Positions 1-10,955 of a DNA stretch of 64,000 bases are shown here, piece by piece; the first letter of the stretch is position 1; each line of letters starts with the position of its first letter. The translations under genes and the position numbers were made by a program. This DNA comes from Pisaster brevispinus. Its lineage: Eukaryota; Echinodermata; Asteroidea; Forcipulatida; Asteriidae. The notes below the pieces were generated by a model. The model made no database searches, was not told where the DNA came from, and saw only the letters and a program-made list of their open reading frames with translations. Location: positions 12,603,684 to 12,667,683 of the forward strand of contig JAMKCF010000019.1 in the NCBI GenBank assembly GCA_023634235.1, read 5' to 3'.

Positions 1-250
1 GACTCACGCTGTGGGTGAATGACATTCAACCCCGGAGTGGACCCTGTTGATCAATATTTCGATCCAAGCGGATACTATGGAAAGTTAAGTGATATTTCGC
101 CATCAAGAGAACATAGAATAGTAATTCAGCAAATAAGTTATGAAATTAAAGTTCCTTTAAAAATTAGTTCCTGTCAAAAATGCCCGTGTGTCATTAACAA
201 TTTGAAGTACAATTGACTTCAATCCCAGTAAAGTTCAAACTTTAAATGTT

Positions 251-265
251 GCTAGCTAGCTAGCT
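251..265. repeat. Short GCTA microsatellite
   Basis: The tetramer GCTA is repeated nearly four times. It is short and may be chance, but it is a clean simple repeat and could vary in length between individuals. Confidence 0.6.
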
Positions 266-334
266 GAAAGCAGATCCCGGCGGAGAGGTTCATGAGATAA
301 CAATTTTGTTGGTCGAAGGTGCGGGTTTAGTTGT

Positions 335-361
335 GGCGCCCCAACTATAGTTGGGATCGCC
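335..361. repeat. Perfect 16-bp palindrome with outer arms
   Basis: Positions 340-355 read CCCAACTATAGTTGGG, which equals its own reverse complement. Outside it, GGCG (335-338) faces CGCC (358-361), so an imperfect longer hairpin or cruciform is possible. No repeat family or binding site is recognised. It could be the relic of a mobile element end or of a structured RNA. Confidence 0.55.
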
Positions 362-787
362 CACAGAGCTCAACAAGATAACCGTGATCGATCATGCGTG
401 GATTGCTATGTGACACTATTGCAGACGGTCTACACAGTATTAATAAAAAAAATTATATTGCTTTATTTCAAACCCGCGTCTCAGCTCTGCACAGACTGAT
501 GATGGCCCTTCTCTCGGAAAACCAAAACTCGAATCAAATTAACTTATTCTAAAATACTAGTATAAAGCAGTCTTAATAACTTCATACTTTCTATTTATTG
601 TTTTTTGTTTATTTATGGAGGGCGACTCATATTGGGCGCTGCGTCATATTTGCCCGACGTCATTTCGCTGCAAGCTTTTCAACAATAAATTGAGTAGATA
701 TTTATTAGGTTATTAGTAGCTCTTTTGAAAAAAACCCAGGAATGTAATTAATTTTCCAGACTTTCCCCATCTCCTTTTTATCTATTT

Positions 788-825
788 TTTTCCTTAAGGA
801 AAAGGGGGCATCGATCAGCCCCTTT
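788..825. repeat. Two adjacent inverted repeats at the old monomer border
   Basis: Positions 788-803 form a perfect 16-bp palindrome, TTTTCCTTAAGGAAAA. It overlaps a second inverted repeat: AAAGGGG at 801-807 pairs with CCCCTTT at 819-825 around an 11-base loop containing ATCGAT. Recognisable similarity to the 450-bp satellite unit begins right here, at about 821. Whether the palindromes had a part in the original insertion or are coincidental cannot be told from one copy. Confidence 0.5.
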
Positions 826-1288
826 GTCCGTGTTTTGTGTTTGTCTTTTTGCTAGTTTTGTGTAAAAACAACAGTCCCATTGAATATCCTTTTGTGGAGT
901 TTTCGGAGTATTCCCACTTGCTGGGTATGTCCGATCTGAATAAGGCACAAAGTAACCACAACAATGTGTTTTCGGATGCAGGAATACCCAAGCACAATCA
1001 GGTACAAATTTTGTCCCTGTAGCATTCCTAGTTCATGAGTTATTCTCAAACTCAGCTCAGGTGTTGTTTCAAATCATTCTTCGGATGGACATTTCTTGCC
1101 TCTGTTGCTCGGACCCGGTGGGTGTGCTAAATTGCCAGTGGTTGTAGCCCTATTCCGTGGCCGCTCGCCCCGCCTAGAAAATCGTCAGAGACACGGATCG
1201 ACGACGAGGTGAGAGCCATTAAACGTGGCTTTCCAGTGGTGGAAAAGTTGTGCAAATCTCATGTTATTCTGGGTGTGATTTGACCCTC
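821..1288 (+). repeat. Old, diverged single copy of the 450-bp satellite unit
   Basis: This segment aligns over its whole length with the satellite monomer found from 1690 onward. The best-preserved part is 968-1060, where GATGCAGG, CAGGTACAAATTTTGTC and TAGTTCATGAGTTATTC match the monomer; by eye about nine mismatches and one gap in roughly 83 bases. Further right, the blocks around 1166-1180 and 1218-1285, including GGCTTTCCA/GTGG and GTGATTTGACC, continue the same order. The remainder is far more diverged than any array monomer. The copy begins and ends near the phase 'TTTGACCGTG', giving about one complete unit. The minus-strand frame open in array monomers is only partly kept here and soon shifts, which argues that the unit is not protein-coding. 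Confidence 0.8.
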
Positions 1289-1689
1289 ATTGTAGGTCAG
1301 CCGTTTGCAACTTTTGTTGAAACCCAAGAAAAAAACTCCTCAGAAAAAATCTGCTTTCTTCATAACCGACTTGCTGCCAGTATTCATCAGGAAACCCTCC
1401 ATTTAAAGAGCCGAATAGGACAAACTGTGAAGCTTGAATTTATCAAAATGTCCATGAAGATGAAACACAGAACCCCCAAATTGTGATAGATTTTTACCTT
1501 TACACAATCTATTAATTGCACGACCCCAAAAACATATTAATCAACAAGATTCTGTGGGTAAACAAAGTATGATTTTAGCTTGGCGCATGGATTTTTGCTT
1601 ATTTAGTGTGGTAAGCCTTTAGATTTTACTAGACTGGAGAGTGGAGACCAGTCAACTGTTGTTTCTAAAAAACCAGGCTCCAACACTGT
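1289..1689. other. Spacer between old copy and array, no recognised content
   Basis: About 400 bases separate the diverged copy from the homogeneous array. The sequence is not visibly related to the monomer. A 78-codon plus-strand frame (1250-1486) starts inside the diverged copy and runs into the spacer; it shows no known motif and is treated as chance. From about 1675 there is weak resemblance to the monomer phase just before the polypyrimidine tract, so the exact array edge is uncertain by some 15 bases. Confidence 0.6.
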
Positions 1690-4199
1690 TTTGTCTTTGT
1701 TTCTTTGACAGCTCTGTGTACAAAATCCCATTGGGGATGCTTTTGAGGAGCGTTCTGAGTAGCCCCACCTCCTGGTCGTTTCCGCTATGAAGCTTGCCCT
1801 CCGGGTCGCTAAAAGTTTGATTTTCGGATGCAGGGATATCCAAGGCAGACTCAGGTACAAATTTTGTCTCTCTAGCATTTCTAGTTCATGAGTTATTCCC
1901 AACCTTAGCTGAGAAATTATTCCGGACCTTTTTGTGCCGGCTTTTTCTCACCGGCAAAGACGTAGGCATGTAATACAGTGGAGTTTCGGGCATCCCTACT
2001 TCCAGGAAGCTGGCCTCGCCTACAAAATCCTGATCTTAACGAAACTCAGGGCAAAGAGAGCCCTTGAGACGGGCTTTCCAATGGTGTAAAACTTGTGAAG
2101 ATCCAGTATTATTCTGAGGCTGATTTGACCGTGTTTACTTTGTCTTTGTTTCTTTGACAGCTCTGTGAACAAAAATCCCATCGGGGATGCTTTTGAGGAG
2201 CGTTCTGAGTAGCCCCACCTCCTGGTCGTTTCCGCTATGAAGCTTGCCCTCCGGGTCGCTAAAAGTTTGATTTTCGGATGCAGGGATATCCAAGGCAGAC
2301 TCAGGTACAAATTTTGTCTCTCTAGCATTTCTAGTTCATGAGTTATTCCCAACCTTAGCTGAGAAATTATTCCGGACCTTTTTGTGCCGGCTTTTTCTCA
2401 CGGGCAAAGACGTAGGCATGTAATACAGTGGAGTTTCGGGCAGCCCTACTTCCAGGAGGCTGGCCTCGCCTACAAGATCTTGATTTTAACGAAACTCAGG
2501 GCAGAGAGAGCCCTTGAGACGGGCTTTTCAATGGTGTAAAACTTGTGAAGATCCAGTATTATTCTGAGGCTGATTTGACCGTGTTTACTTTGTCTTTGTT
2601 TCTTTGACAGCTCTGTGTACAAAAATCCCATTGGGGATGCTTTTGAGGAGCGTTCTGAGTAGCCCCCCCTCCTGGTCATTTCCGCTATGAAGCTTGCCCT
2701 CCGGGTCGTTAAAAGTTTGATTTTCGGATGCAGGGATATCCAAGGCAGACTCAGGTACAAATTTTGTCTCTCTAGCATTTCTAGTTCATGAGTTATTCCC
2801 AACCTTAGCTGGGAAATTATTCCGGACCTTTTTGTGCCGGCTTTTTCTCACCGGCGATGACGTAGGCATGTAATACGGTGGAGTTTCGGGCAGCCCTACT
2901 TCCAGGAAGCTGGCATCGCCTACAAAATCCTGATCTTAACGAAACTCAAGGCAGAGAGAGCCCTTGAGACGGGCTTTCCAATGGTGTAAAACTTGTGAAG
3001 ATCCAGTATTATTCTGAGGCTGATTTGACCGTGTTTACTTTGTCTTTTTTTCTTTGACAGCTCCGTGTACAAAAATCCCATTGGGGATGCTTTTGAGGAG
3101 CGTTCTGAGTAGCCCCACCTCCTGGTCATTTCCGCTATGAAGCTTGCCCTCTGGGTCGCTAAAAGTTTGATTTTCGGATGCAGGGATATCCAAGGCAGAC
3201 TCAGGTACAAATTTTGTCTCTCTAGCATTTCTAGTTCATGAGTTATTCCCAACCTTAGCTGAGAAATTATTCCGGACCTTTTTGTGCCGGCTTTTTCTCA
3301 CCGGCGATGACGTAGGCATGTAATACAGTGGAGTTTCGGGCAGCCCTACTTCCAGGAGGCTGGCCTCGCCTACAAAATCCTGATCTTAACGAAACTCAGG
3401 GCAGAGAGAGCCCTTGAGACGGGCTTTCCAATGGTGTAAAACTTGTGAAGATCCAGTATTATTCTGAGGCTGATTTGACCGTGTTTACTTTGTCTTTTTT
3501 TCTTTGACAGCTCTGTGTACAAAAATCCCTTTGGGGATGCTTTTGAGGAGCGTTCTGAGTAGCCCCACCTCCTGGTCATTTCCGCTATGAAGCTTGCCCT
3601 CCGGGTCGCTAAAAGTTTGATTTTCGGATGCAGGGATATCCAAGGCAGACTCAGGTACAAATTTTGTCTCTCTAGCATTTCTAGTTCATGAGTTATTCCC
3701 AACCTTATCTGAAAAATTATTCCGGACCTTTTTGTGCCGGCTTTTTCTCACTGGCGATGACGTAGGCATGTAATACAGTGGAGTTTCGGGCAGCCCTACT
3801 TCCAGGAGGCTGGGCTCGCCTACAAAATCCTGATCTTAACGAAACTCAGGGCAGAGAGAGCCCTTGAGACGGGCTTTCCAATGAGGTAAAACTTGTGAAG
3901 ATCCAGTATTATTCTGAGGCTGATTTGACCGTGTTTACTTTGTCTTTTTTTCTTTGACAGCTCCGTAAACAAAAATCCCATTGGGGATGCTTTTGAGGAG
4001 CGTTCTGAGTAGCCCCACATCCTGGTCATTTCCGCTATGAAGCTTGCCCTCCGGGTCGCTAAAAGTTTGATTTTCGGATGCAGGGATATCCAAGGCAGAC
4101 TCAGGTACAAATTTTGTCTCTCTAGCATTTCTAGTTCATGAGTTATTCCCAACCTTAGCTGAAAAATTATTCCGGACCTTTTTGTGCCGGCTTTTTCTC

Positions 4200-7100
4200 A
4201 CTGGCGATGACGTAGGCATGTAATACAGTGGAGTTTCGGGCAGCCCTACTTCCAGGAAGCTGGCCTCGCCTACAAAATCCTGATCTTAACGAAACTCAGG
4301 GCAGAGAGAGCCCTTGAGACGGGCTTTCCAATGGTGTAAAACTTGTGAAGATCCAGTATTATTCTGAGGCTGATTTGACCGTGTTTACTTTGTCTTTTTT
4401 TCTTTGACAGCTCCGTAAACAAAAATCCCATAGGGGATGCTTTTGAGGAGCGTTCTGAGTAGCCCCACATCCTGGTCATTTCCGCTATGAAGCTTGCCCT
4501 CCGGGTCGCTAAAAGTTTGATTTTCGGATGCAGGGATATCCAAGGCAGACTCAGGTACAAATTTTGTCTCTCTAGCATTTCTAGTTCATGAGTTATTCCC
4601 AACCTTAGCTGAAAAATTATTCCGGACCTTTTTGTGCCGGCTTTTTCTCACTGGCGATGACGTAGGCATGTAATACAGTGGAGTTTCGGGCAGCCCTACT
4701 TCCAGGAGGCTGGCCTCGCCTACAAAATCCTGATCTTAACGAAACTCAGGGCAGAGAGAGCCCTTGAGACGGGCTTTCCAATGGTGTAAAACTTGTGAAG
4801 ATCCAGTATTATTCTGAGGCTGATTTGACCGTGTTTACTTTGTCTTTTTTTCTTTGACAGCTCCGTAAACAAAAATCCCATTGGGGATGCTTTTGAGGAG
4901 CGTTCTGAGTAGCCCCACATCCTGGTCATTTCCGCTATGAAGCTTGCCCTCCGGGTCGCTAAAAGTTTGATTTTCGGATGCAGGGATATCCAAGGCAGAC
5001 TCAGGTACAAATTTTGTCTCTCTAGCATTTCTTGTTCATGAGTTATTCCCAACCTTAGCTGAGAAATTATTCCGGACCTTTTTGTGCCGGCTTTTTCTCA
5101 CTGGCGATGACGTAGGCATGTAATACAGTGGAGTTTCGGGCAGCCCTACTTCCAGGAGGCTGGCCTCGCCTACAAAATCCTGATCTTAACGAAACTCAGG
5201 GCAGAGAGAGCCCTTGAGACGGGCTTTCCAATGGTGTAAAACTTGTGAAGATCCAGTATTATTCTGAGGCTGATTTGACCGTGTTTACTTTGTCTTTTTT
5301 TCTTTGACAGCTCCGTAAACAAAAATCCCATTGGGGATGCTTTTGAGGAGCGTTCTGAGTAGCCCCACATCCTGGTCATTTCCGCTATGAAGCTTGCCCT
5401 CCGGGTCGCTAAAAGTTTGATTTTCGGATGCAGGGATATCCAAGGCAGACTCAGGTACAAATTTTGTCTCTCTAGCATTTCTTGTTCATGAGTTATTCCC
5501 AACCTTAGCTGAGAAATTATTCCGGACCTTTTTGTGCCGGCTTTTTCTCACCGGCGATGACGTAGGCATGTAATACGGTGGAGTTTCGGGCAGCCCTACT
5601 TCCAGGAAGCTGGCCTCGCCTACAAAATCCTAATCTTAACGAAACTCAGGGCAGAGAGAGCCCTTGAGACGGCCTTTCCAATGGTGTAAAACTTGTGAAG
5701 ATCCAGTATTATTCTGAGGCTGATTTGACCGTGTTTACTTTGTCTTTTTTTCTTTGACAGCTCTGTGTACAAAAATCCCATTGGGGATGCTTTTGAGGAG
5801 CGTTCTGAGTAGCCCCACATCCTGGTCATTTCCGCTATGAAGCTTGCCCTCCGGGTCTCTAAAAGTTTGATTTTCGGATGCAGGGATATCCAAGGCAGAC
5901 TCAGGTACAAATTTTGTCTCTCTAGCATTTCTAGTTCATGAGTTATTCCCAACCTTAGCTGAGAAATTATTCCGGACCTTTTTGTGCCGGCTTTTTCTCA
6001 CCGGCGATGACGTAGGCATGTAATACAGTGGAGTTTCGGGCAGCCCTACTTCCAGGAAGCTGGCCTCGCTTACAAAATATTGATCTTAACGAAACTCAGG
6101 GCAGAGAGAGCCCTTGAGACGGGCTTTCCAATGGTGTAAAACTTGTGAAGATCCAGTATTATTCTGAGGCTGATTTGACCGTGTTTACTTTGTCTTTGTT
6201 TCTTTGACAGCTCTGTGTACAAAAATCCCATTGGGGATGCTTTTGAGGAGCGTTCTGAGTAGCCCCACATCCTGGTCATTTCCGCTATGAAGCTTGCCCT
6301 CCGGGTCGTTAAAAGTTTGATTTTCGGATGCAGGGATATCCAAGGCAGACTCAGGTACAAATTTTGTCTCTCTAGCATTTCTAGTTCATGAGTTATTCCC
6401 AACCTTAGCTGAGAAATTATTCCGGACCTTTTTGTGCCGGCTTTTTCTCACTGGCGATGACGTAGGCATGTAATACAGTGGAGTTTCGGGCAGCCCTACT
6501 TCCAGGAAGCTGGCCTCGCCTACAAAATCCTGATCTTAACGAAACTCAGGGCAGAGAGAGCCCTTGAGACGGGCTTTCCAATGGTGTAAAACTTGTGAAG
6601 ATCCAGTATTATTCTGAGGCTGATTTGACCGTGTTTACTTTGTCTTTTTTTCTTTGACAGCTCCGTAAACAAAAATCCCATAGGGGATGCTTTTGAGGAG
6701 CGTTCTGAGTAGCCCCACATCCTGGTCATTTCCGCTATGAAGCTTGCCCTCCGGGTCGCTAAAAGTTTGATTTTCGGATGCAGGGATATCCAAGGCAGAC
6801 TCAGGTACAAATTTTGTCTCTCTAGCATTTCTAGTTCATGAGTTATTCCCAACCTTAGCTGAAAAATTATTCCGGACCTTTTTGTGCCGGCTTTTTCTCA
6901 CTGGCGATGACGTAGGCATGTAATACAGTGGAGTTTCGGGCAGCCCTACTTCCAGGAGGCTGGCCTCGCCTACAAAATCCTGATCTTAACGAAACTCAGG
7001 GCAGAGAGAGCCCTTGAGACGGGCTTTCCAATGGTGTAAAACTTGTGAAGATCCAGTATTATTCTGAGGCTGATTTGACCGTGTTTACTTTGTCTTTTTT

Positions 7101-8060
7101 TCTTTGACAGCTCCGTAAACAAAAATCCCATTGGGGATGCTTTTGAGGAGCGTTCTGAGTAGCCCCACATCCTGGTCATTTCCGCTATGAAGCTTGCCCT
7201 CCGGGTCGCTAAAAGTTTGATTTTCGGATGCAGGGATATCCAAGGCAGACTCAGGTACAAATTTTGTCTCTCTAGCATTTCTTGTTCATGAGTTATTCCC
7301 AACCTTAGCTGAGAAATTATTCCGGACCTTTTTGTGCCGGCTTTTTCTCACCGGCGATGACGTAGGCATGTAATACGGTGGAGTTTCGGGCAGCCCTACT
7401 TCCAGGAAGCTGGCCTCGCCTACAAAATCCTAATCTTAACGAAACTCAGGGCAGAGAGAGCCCTTGAGACGGCCTTTCCAATGGTGTAAAACTTGTGAAG
7501 ATCCAGTATTATTCTGAGGCTGATTTGACCGTGTTTACTTTGTCTTTTTTTCTTTGACAGCTCTGTGTACAAAAATCCCATTGGGGATGCTTTTGAGGAG
7601 CGTTCTGAGTAGCCCCACATCCTGGTCATTTCCGCTATGAAGCTTGCCCTCCGGGTCTCTAAAAGTTTGATTTTCGGATGCAGGGATATCCAAGGCAGAC
7701 TCAGGTACAAATTTTGTCTCTCTAGCATTTCTAGTTCATGAGTTATTCCCAACCTTAGCTGAGAAATTATTCCGGACCTTTTTGTGCCGGCTTTTTCTCA
7801 CCGGCGATGACGTAGGCATGTAATACAGTGGAGTTTCGGGCAGCCCTACTTCCAGGAAGCTGGCCTCGCTTACAAAATATTGATCTTAACGAAACTCAGG
7901 GCAGAGAGAGCCCTTGAGACGGGCTTTCCAATGGTGTAAAACTTGTGAAGATCCAGTATTATTCTGAGGCTGATTTGACCGTGTTTACTTTGTCTTTGTT
8001 TCTTTGACAGCTCTGTGTACAAAAATCCCATTGGGGATGCTTTTGAGGAGCGTTCTGAGT
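4200..8060 (+). repeat. 1800-bp four-monomer higher-order repeat, two copies
   Basis: Four distinguishable monomer types recur in order. One carries ATAGGGGATGC (4430 and 6680). One carries TTCTTGTTCATG (5030, 5480 and 7280). One carries TCCTAATCTTAAC with GGGTCTCTAAAAG (about 5630-5860 and 7430-7660). One carries CTCGCTTACAAAATATTG (about 6066 and 7866). The last three recur at 1800 bases. The first recurs at 2250 because the TTCTTGTTC monomer is doubled in the left copy. Agreement ends near 6265/8065, where CCCCACAT in the first copy faces CCCCCCCT in the second. This is a local block duplication by unequal crossing over. Confidence 0.85.
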
Positions 8061-10597
8061 AGCCCCCCCTCCTGGTCATTTCCGCTATGAAGCTTGCCCT
8101 CCGGGTCGTTAAAAGTTTGATTTTCGGATGCAGGGATATCCAAGGCAGACTCAGGTACAAATTTTGTCTCTCTAGCATTTCTAGTTCATGAGTTATTCCC
8201 AACCTTAGCTGAGAAATTATTCCGGACCTTTTTGTGCCGGCTTTTTCTCACCGGCGATGACGTAGGCATGTAATACAGTGGAGTTTCGGGCAGCCCTACT
8301 TCCAGGAAACTGGCCTCGCCTACAAAATCCTGATCTTAACGAAACTCAGGGCAGAGAGAGCCCTTGAGACGGGCTTTCCAATGGTGTAAAACTTGTGAAG
8401 ATCCAGTATTATTCTGAGGCTGATTTGACCGTGTTTACTTTGTCTTTTTTTCTTTGACAGCTCTGTGTACAAAAATCCCATTGGGGATGCTTTTGAGGAG
8501 CGTTCTGAGTAGCCCCACCTCCTGGTCATTTCCGCTATGAAGCTTGCCCTCCGGGTCGCTAAAAGTTTGATTTTCAGATGCAAGGATATCCAAGGCAGAC
8601 TCAGGTACAAATTTTGTCTCTCTAGCATTTCTAGTTCATGAGTTATTCCCAACCTTAGCTGAGAAATTATTCCGGACCTTTTTGTGCCGGCTTTTTCTCA
8701 CCGGCGATGACGTAGGCATGTAATACAGTGGAGTTTCGGGCAGCCCTACTTCCAGGAAGCTGGCCTCGCCTACAAAATCTTGATCTTAACGAAACTCAGG
8801 GCAGAGAGAGCCCTTGAGACGGGCTTTCCAATGGTGTAAAACTTGTGAAGATCCAGTATTATTCTGAGGCTGATTTGACCGTGTTTACTTTGTCTTTTTT
8901 TCTTTGACAGCTCTGTGTACAAAAATCCCATTGGGGATGCTTTTGAGGAGCGTTCTGAGTAGCCCCACCTCCTGGTCATTTCCGCTATGAAGCTTGCCCT
9001 CCAGGTCGCTAAAAGTTTGATTTTCGGATGCAGGGATATCCAAGGCAGACTCAGGTACAAATTTTGTCTCTCTAGCAATTCTAGTTCATGAGTTATTCCC
9101 AACCTTAGCTGAGAAATTATTCCGGACCTTTTTGTGCCGGCTTTTTCTCACCGGCGATGACGTAGGCATGTAATACGGTGGAGTTTCGGGCAGCCCTACT
9201 TCCAGGAAGCTGGCCTCGCCTACAAAATCCTGATCTTAACGAAACTCAGGGCAGACAGAGCCCTTGACACTGGCTTTCCAATGGTTTAAAACTTGTGAAG
9301 ATCCAGTATTATTCTGAGGCTGATTTGACCGTGTTTACTTTGTCTTTTTTTCTTTGACAGCTCTGTGTACAAAAATCCCATTGGGGATGCTTTTGAGGAG
9401 CGTTCTGAGTAGCCCCACCTCCTGGTCATTTCCGCTATGAAGCTTGCCCTCCGGGTCGCTAAAAGTTTGATTTTCGGATGCAGGGATATCCAAGGCAGAC
9501 TCAGGTACAAATTTTGTCTCTCTAGCATTTCTAGTTCATGAGTTATTCCCAACCTTAGCTGAGAAATTATTCCGGACCTTTTTGTGCCGGCTTTTTCTCA
9601 CCGGCGATGACGTAGGCATGTAATACGGTGGAGTTTCGGGCAGCCCTACTTCCAGGAAGCTGGCCTCGCCTACAAAATATTGATCTTAACGAAACTCAGG
9701 GCAGAGAGAGCCCTTGAGACGGGCTTTCCAATGGTGTAAAACTTGTGAAGATCCAGTATTATTCTGAGGCTGATTTGACCGTGTTTACTTTGTCTTTTTT
9801 TCTTTGACAGCTCTGTGTACAAAAATCCCATTGGGGATGCTTTTGAGGAGCGTTCTGAGTAGCCCCACCTCCTGGTCATTTCCGCTATGAAGCTTGCCCT
9901 CCGGGTCGCTAAAAGTTTGATTTTCGGATGCAAGGATATCCAAGGCAGACTCAGGTACAAATTTTGTCTCTCTAGCATTTCTAGTTCATGAGTTATTCCC
10001 AACCTTAGCTGAGAAATTATTCCGGACCTTTTTGTGCCGGCTTTTTCTCACCGGCGATGACGTAGGCATGTAATACAGTGGAGTTTCGGGCAGCCCTACT
10101 TCCAGGAAACTGGCCTCGCCTACAAAATCCTGATCTTAACGAAACTCAGGGCAGAGAGAGCCCTTGAGACGGGCTTTCCAATGGTGTAAAACTTGTGAAG
10201 ATCCAGTATTATTCTGAGGCTGATTTGACCGTGTTTACTTTGTCTTTTTTTCTTTGACAGCTCTGTGTACAAAAATCCCATTGGGGATGCTTTTGAGGAG
10301 CGTTCTGAGTAGCCCCACCTCCTGGTCATTTCCGCTATGAAGCTTGCCCTCCGGGTCGCTAAAACTTTGATTTTCGGATGCAGGGATATCCAAGGCAGAC
10401 TCAGGTACAAATTTTGTCTCTCTAGCATTTCTAGTTCATGAGTTATTTCCAACCTTAGCTGAGAAATTATTCCGGACCTTTTTGTGCCGGCTTTTTCTCA
10501 CCGGCGATGACGTAGGCATGTAATACAGTGGAGTTTCGGGCAGCCCTACTTCCAGGAAGCTGGCCTCGCCTACAAAATCCTGATCTTAACGAAACTC

Positions 10598-10625
10598 AGG
10601 GCAGAGAGAGCCCTTGAGACGGGCT
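10598..10625 (+). repeat. Two competing hairpins in each monomer (representative)
   Basis: AGGGC (10598-10602) can pair with GCCCT (10610-10614) around a 7-base loop. The AGCCC within the second arm (10609-10613) can instead pair with GGGCT (10621-10625), also around 7 bases. The two stems share an arm and exclude each other. The arrangement recurs in nearly all monomers; in some the first stem is weakened by CAAGGCAG (for example at 2948, 22250 and 31698). The right end of the array falls in this element. Confidence 0.5.
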
Positions 10626-10669
10626 TTCCAATGGTGTAAAACTTGTGAAGATCCAGTATTATTCTGAGG

Positions 10670-10710
10670 CTGATTTGACCGTGTTTACTTTGTCTTTTTT
10701 TCTTTGACAG
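10670..10710 (+). other. Splice-acceptor-like tract in each monomer (representative)
   Basis: In every monomer a branch-point-like CTGAT (here 10670-10674) is followed by a long pyrimidine-rich run and TTTGACAG ending at 10710, about 37 bases downstream. This is the layout of a metazoan 3' splice site. A weak donor-like CAG|GTACAA follows at 10852-10860, so a 144-base pseudo-exon (10711-10854) is bounded. All three plus-strand frames of that interval contain stops, so it would be non-coding if spliced. One monomer destroys the motif by losing AG (27311) and its duplicate does so too (35409). Whether splicing happens is unknown. Confidence 0.45.
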
Positions 10711-10935
10711 CTCTGTGTACAAAAATCCCATTGGGGATGCTTTTGAGGAGCGTTCTGAGTAGCCCCACCTCCTGGTCATTTCCGCTATGAAGCTTGCCCT
10801 CCGGGTCGCTAAAAGTTTGATTTTCGGATGCAGGGATATCCAAGGCAGACTCAGGTACAAATTTTGTCTCTCTAGCATTTCTAGTTCATGAGTTATTCCC
10901 AACCTTAGCTGAGAAATTATTCCGGACCTTTTTGT

Positions 10936-10955
10936 GCCGGCTTTTTCTCACCGGC
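10936..10955 (+). repeat. GCCGG/CCGGC hairpin in each monomer (representative)
   Basis: GCCGG (10936-10940) and CCGGC (10951-10955) are separated by ten T-rich bases. The stem is weakened in some monomers by TGTGCTGGC (12690, 13590) or TGTGTTGGC (27537, 35635), and in the 3.7-6.9 kb group by CTGGC in the right arm. This makes selection for the hairpin doubtful. Confidence 0.45.

Larger units (their letters stand above)
1..820. other. Left flank, no recognisable gene
   Basis: This stretch lies outside the satellite. The longest open frame is 65 codons (19-216, plus strand); its translation has no motif I recognise and it looks like chance. The DNA is AT-rich with short T runs (around 428-470, 596-620, 720-735 and 760-800). 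I see no tRNA, rRNA or transposon end I can name. Two short palindromic structures and a four-base microsatellite are listed separately. It is most likely intergenic or decayed repeat sequence next to the array. Confidence 0.6.
10570..10902 (-). other. Representative minus-strand open frame of the monomer (probably not a gene)
   Basis: This is the commonest version of a frame found in most monomers. It runs from TTG at 10902 to TAG at 10572-10570, 110 codons; the first ATG is at 10878, giving 102 codons. The product would be basic, with no signal peptide, no clear membrane segment and no motif I recognise. Reasons to doubt coding: monomer differences in the frame are mostly amino-acid changing and scattered; nonsense changes occur (near 9286, 16960, and repeatedly at 22470, 22920, 25620, 30118, 30568, 33268); frameshifts occur (about 18750, 19102, 27311, 35409, 59269); and the old copy at 821-1288 does not keep the frame. 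The high survival of the frame is explained by recent amplification from one template. Confidence 0.75.

Noticed and set aside
19..216. 65-codon plus-strand frame in the left flank
   Set aside because: It is short, has no recognisable motif and no supporting context; AT-rich intergenic DNA gives such frames by chance.
815..1049. Overlapping 60-65 codon frames on both strands
   Set aside because: They lie inside the diverged satellite copy. The minus-strand one only echoes the monomer frame for about 25 codons and then shifts.
1250..1486. 78-codon plus-strand frame
   Set aside because: It begins within the diverged satellite copy and runs into unrelated spacer, so it is a fusion by chance; no family is recognised.
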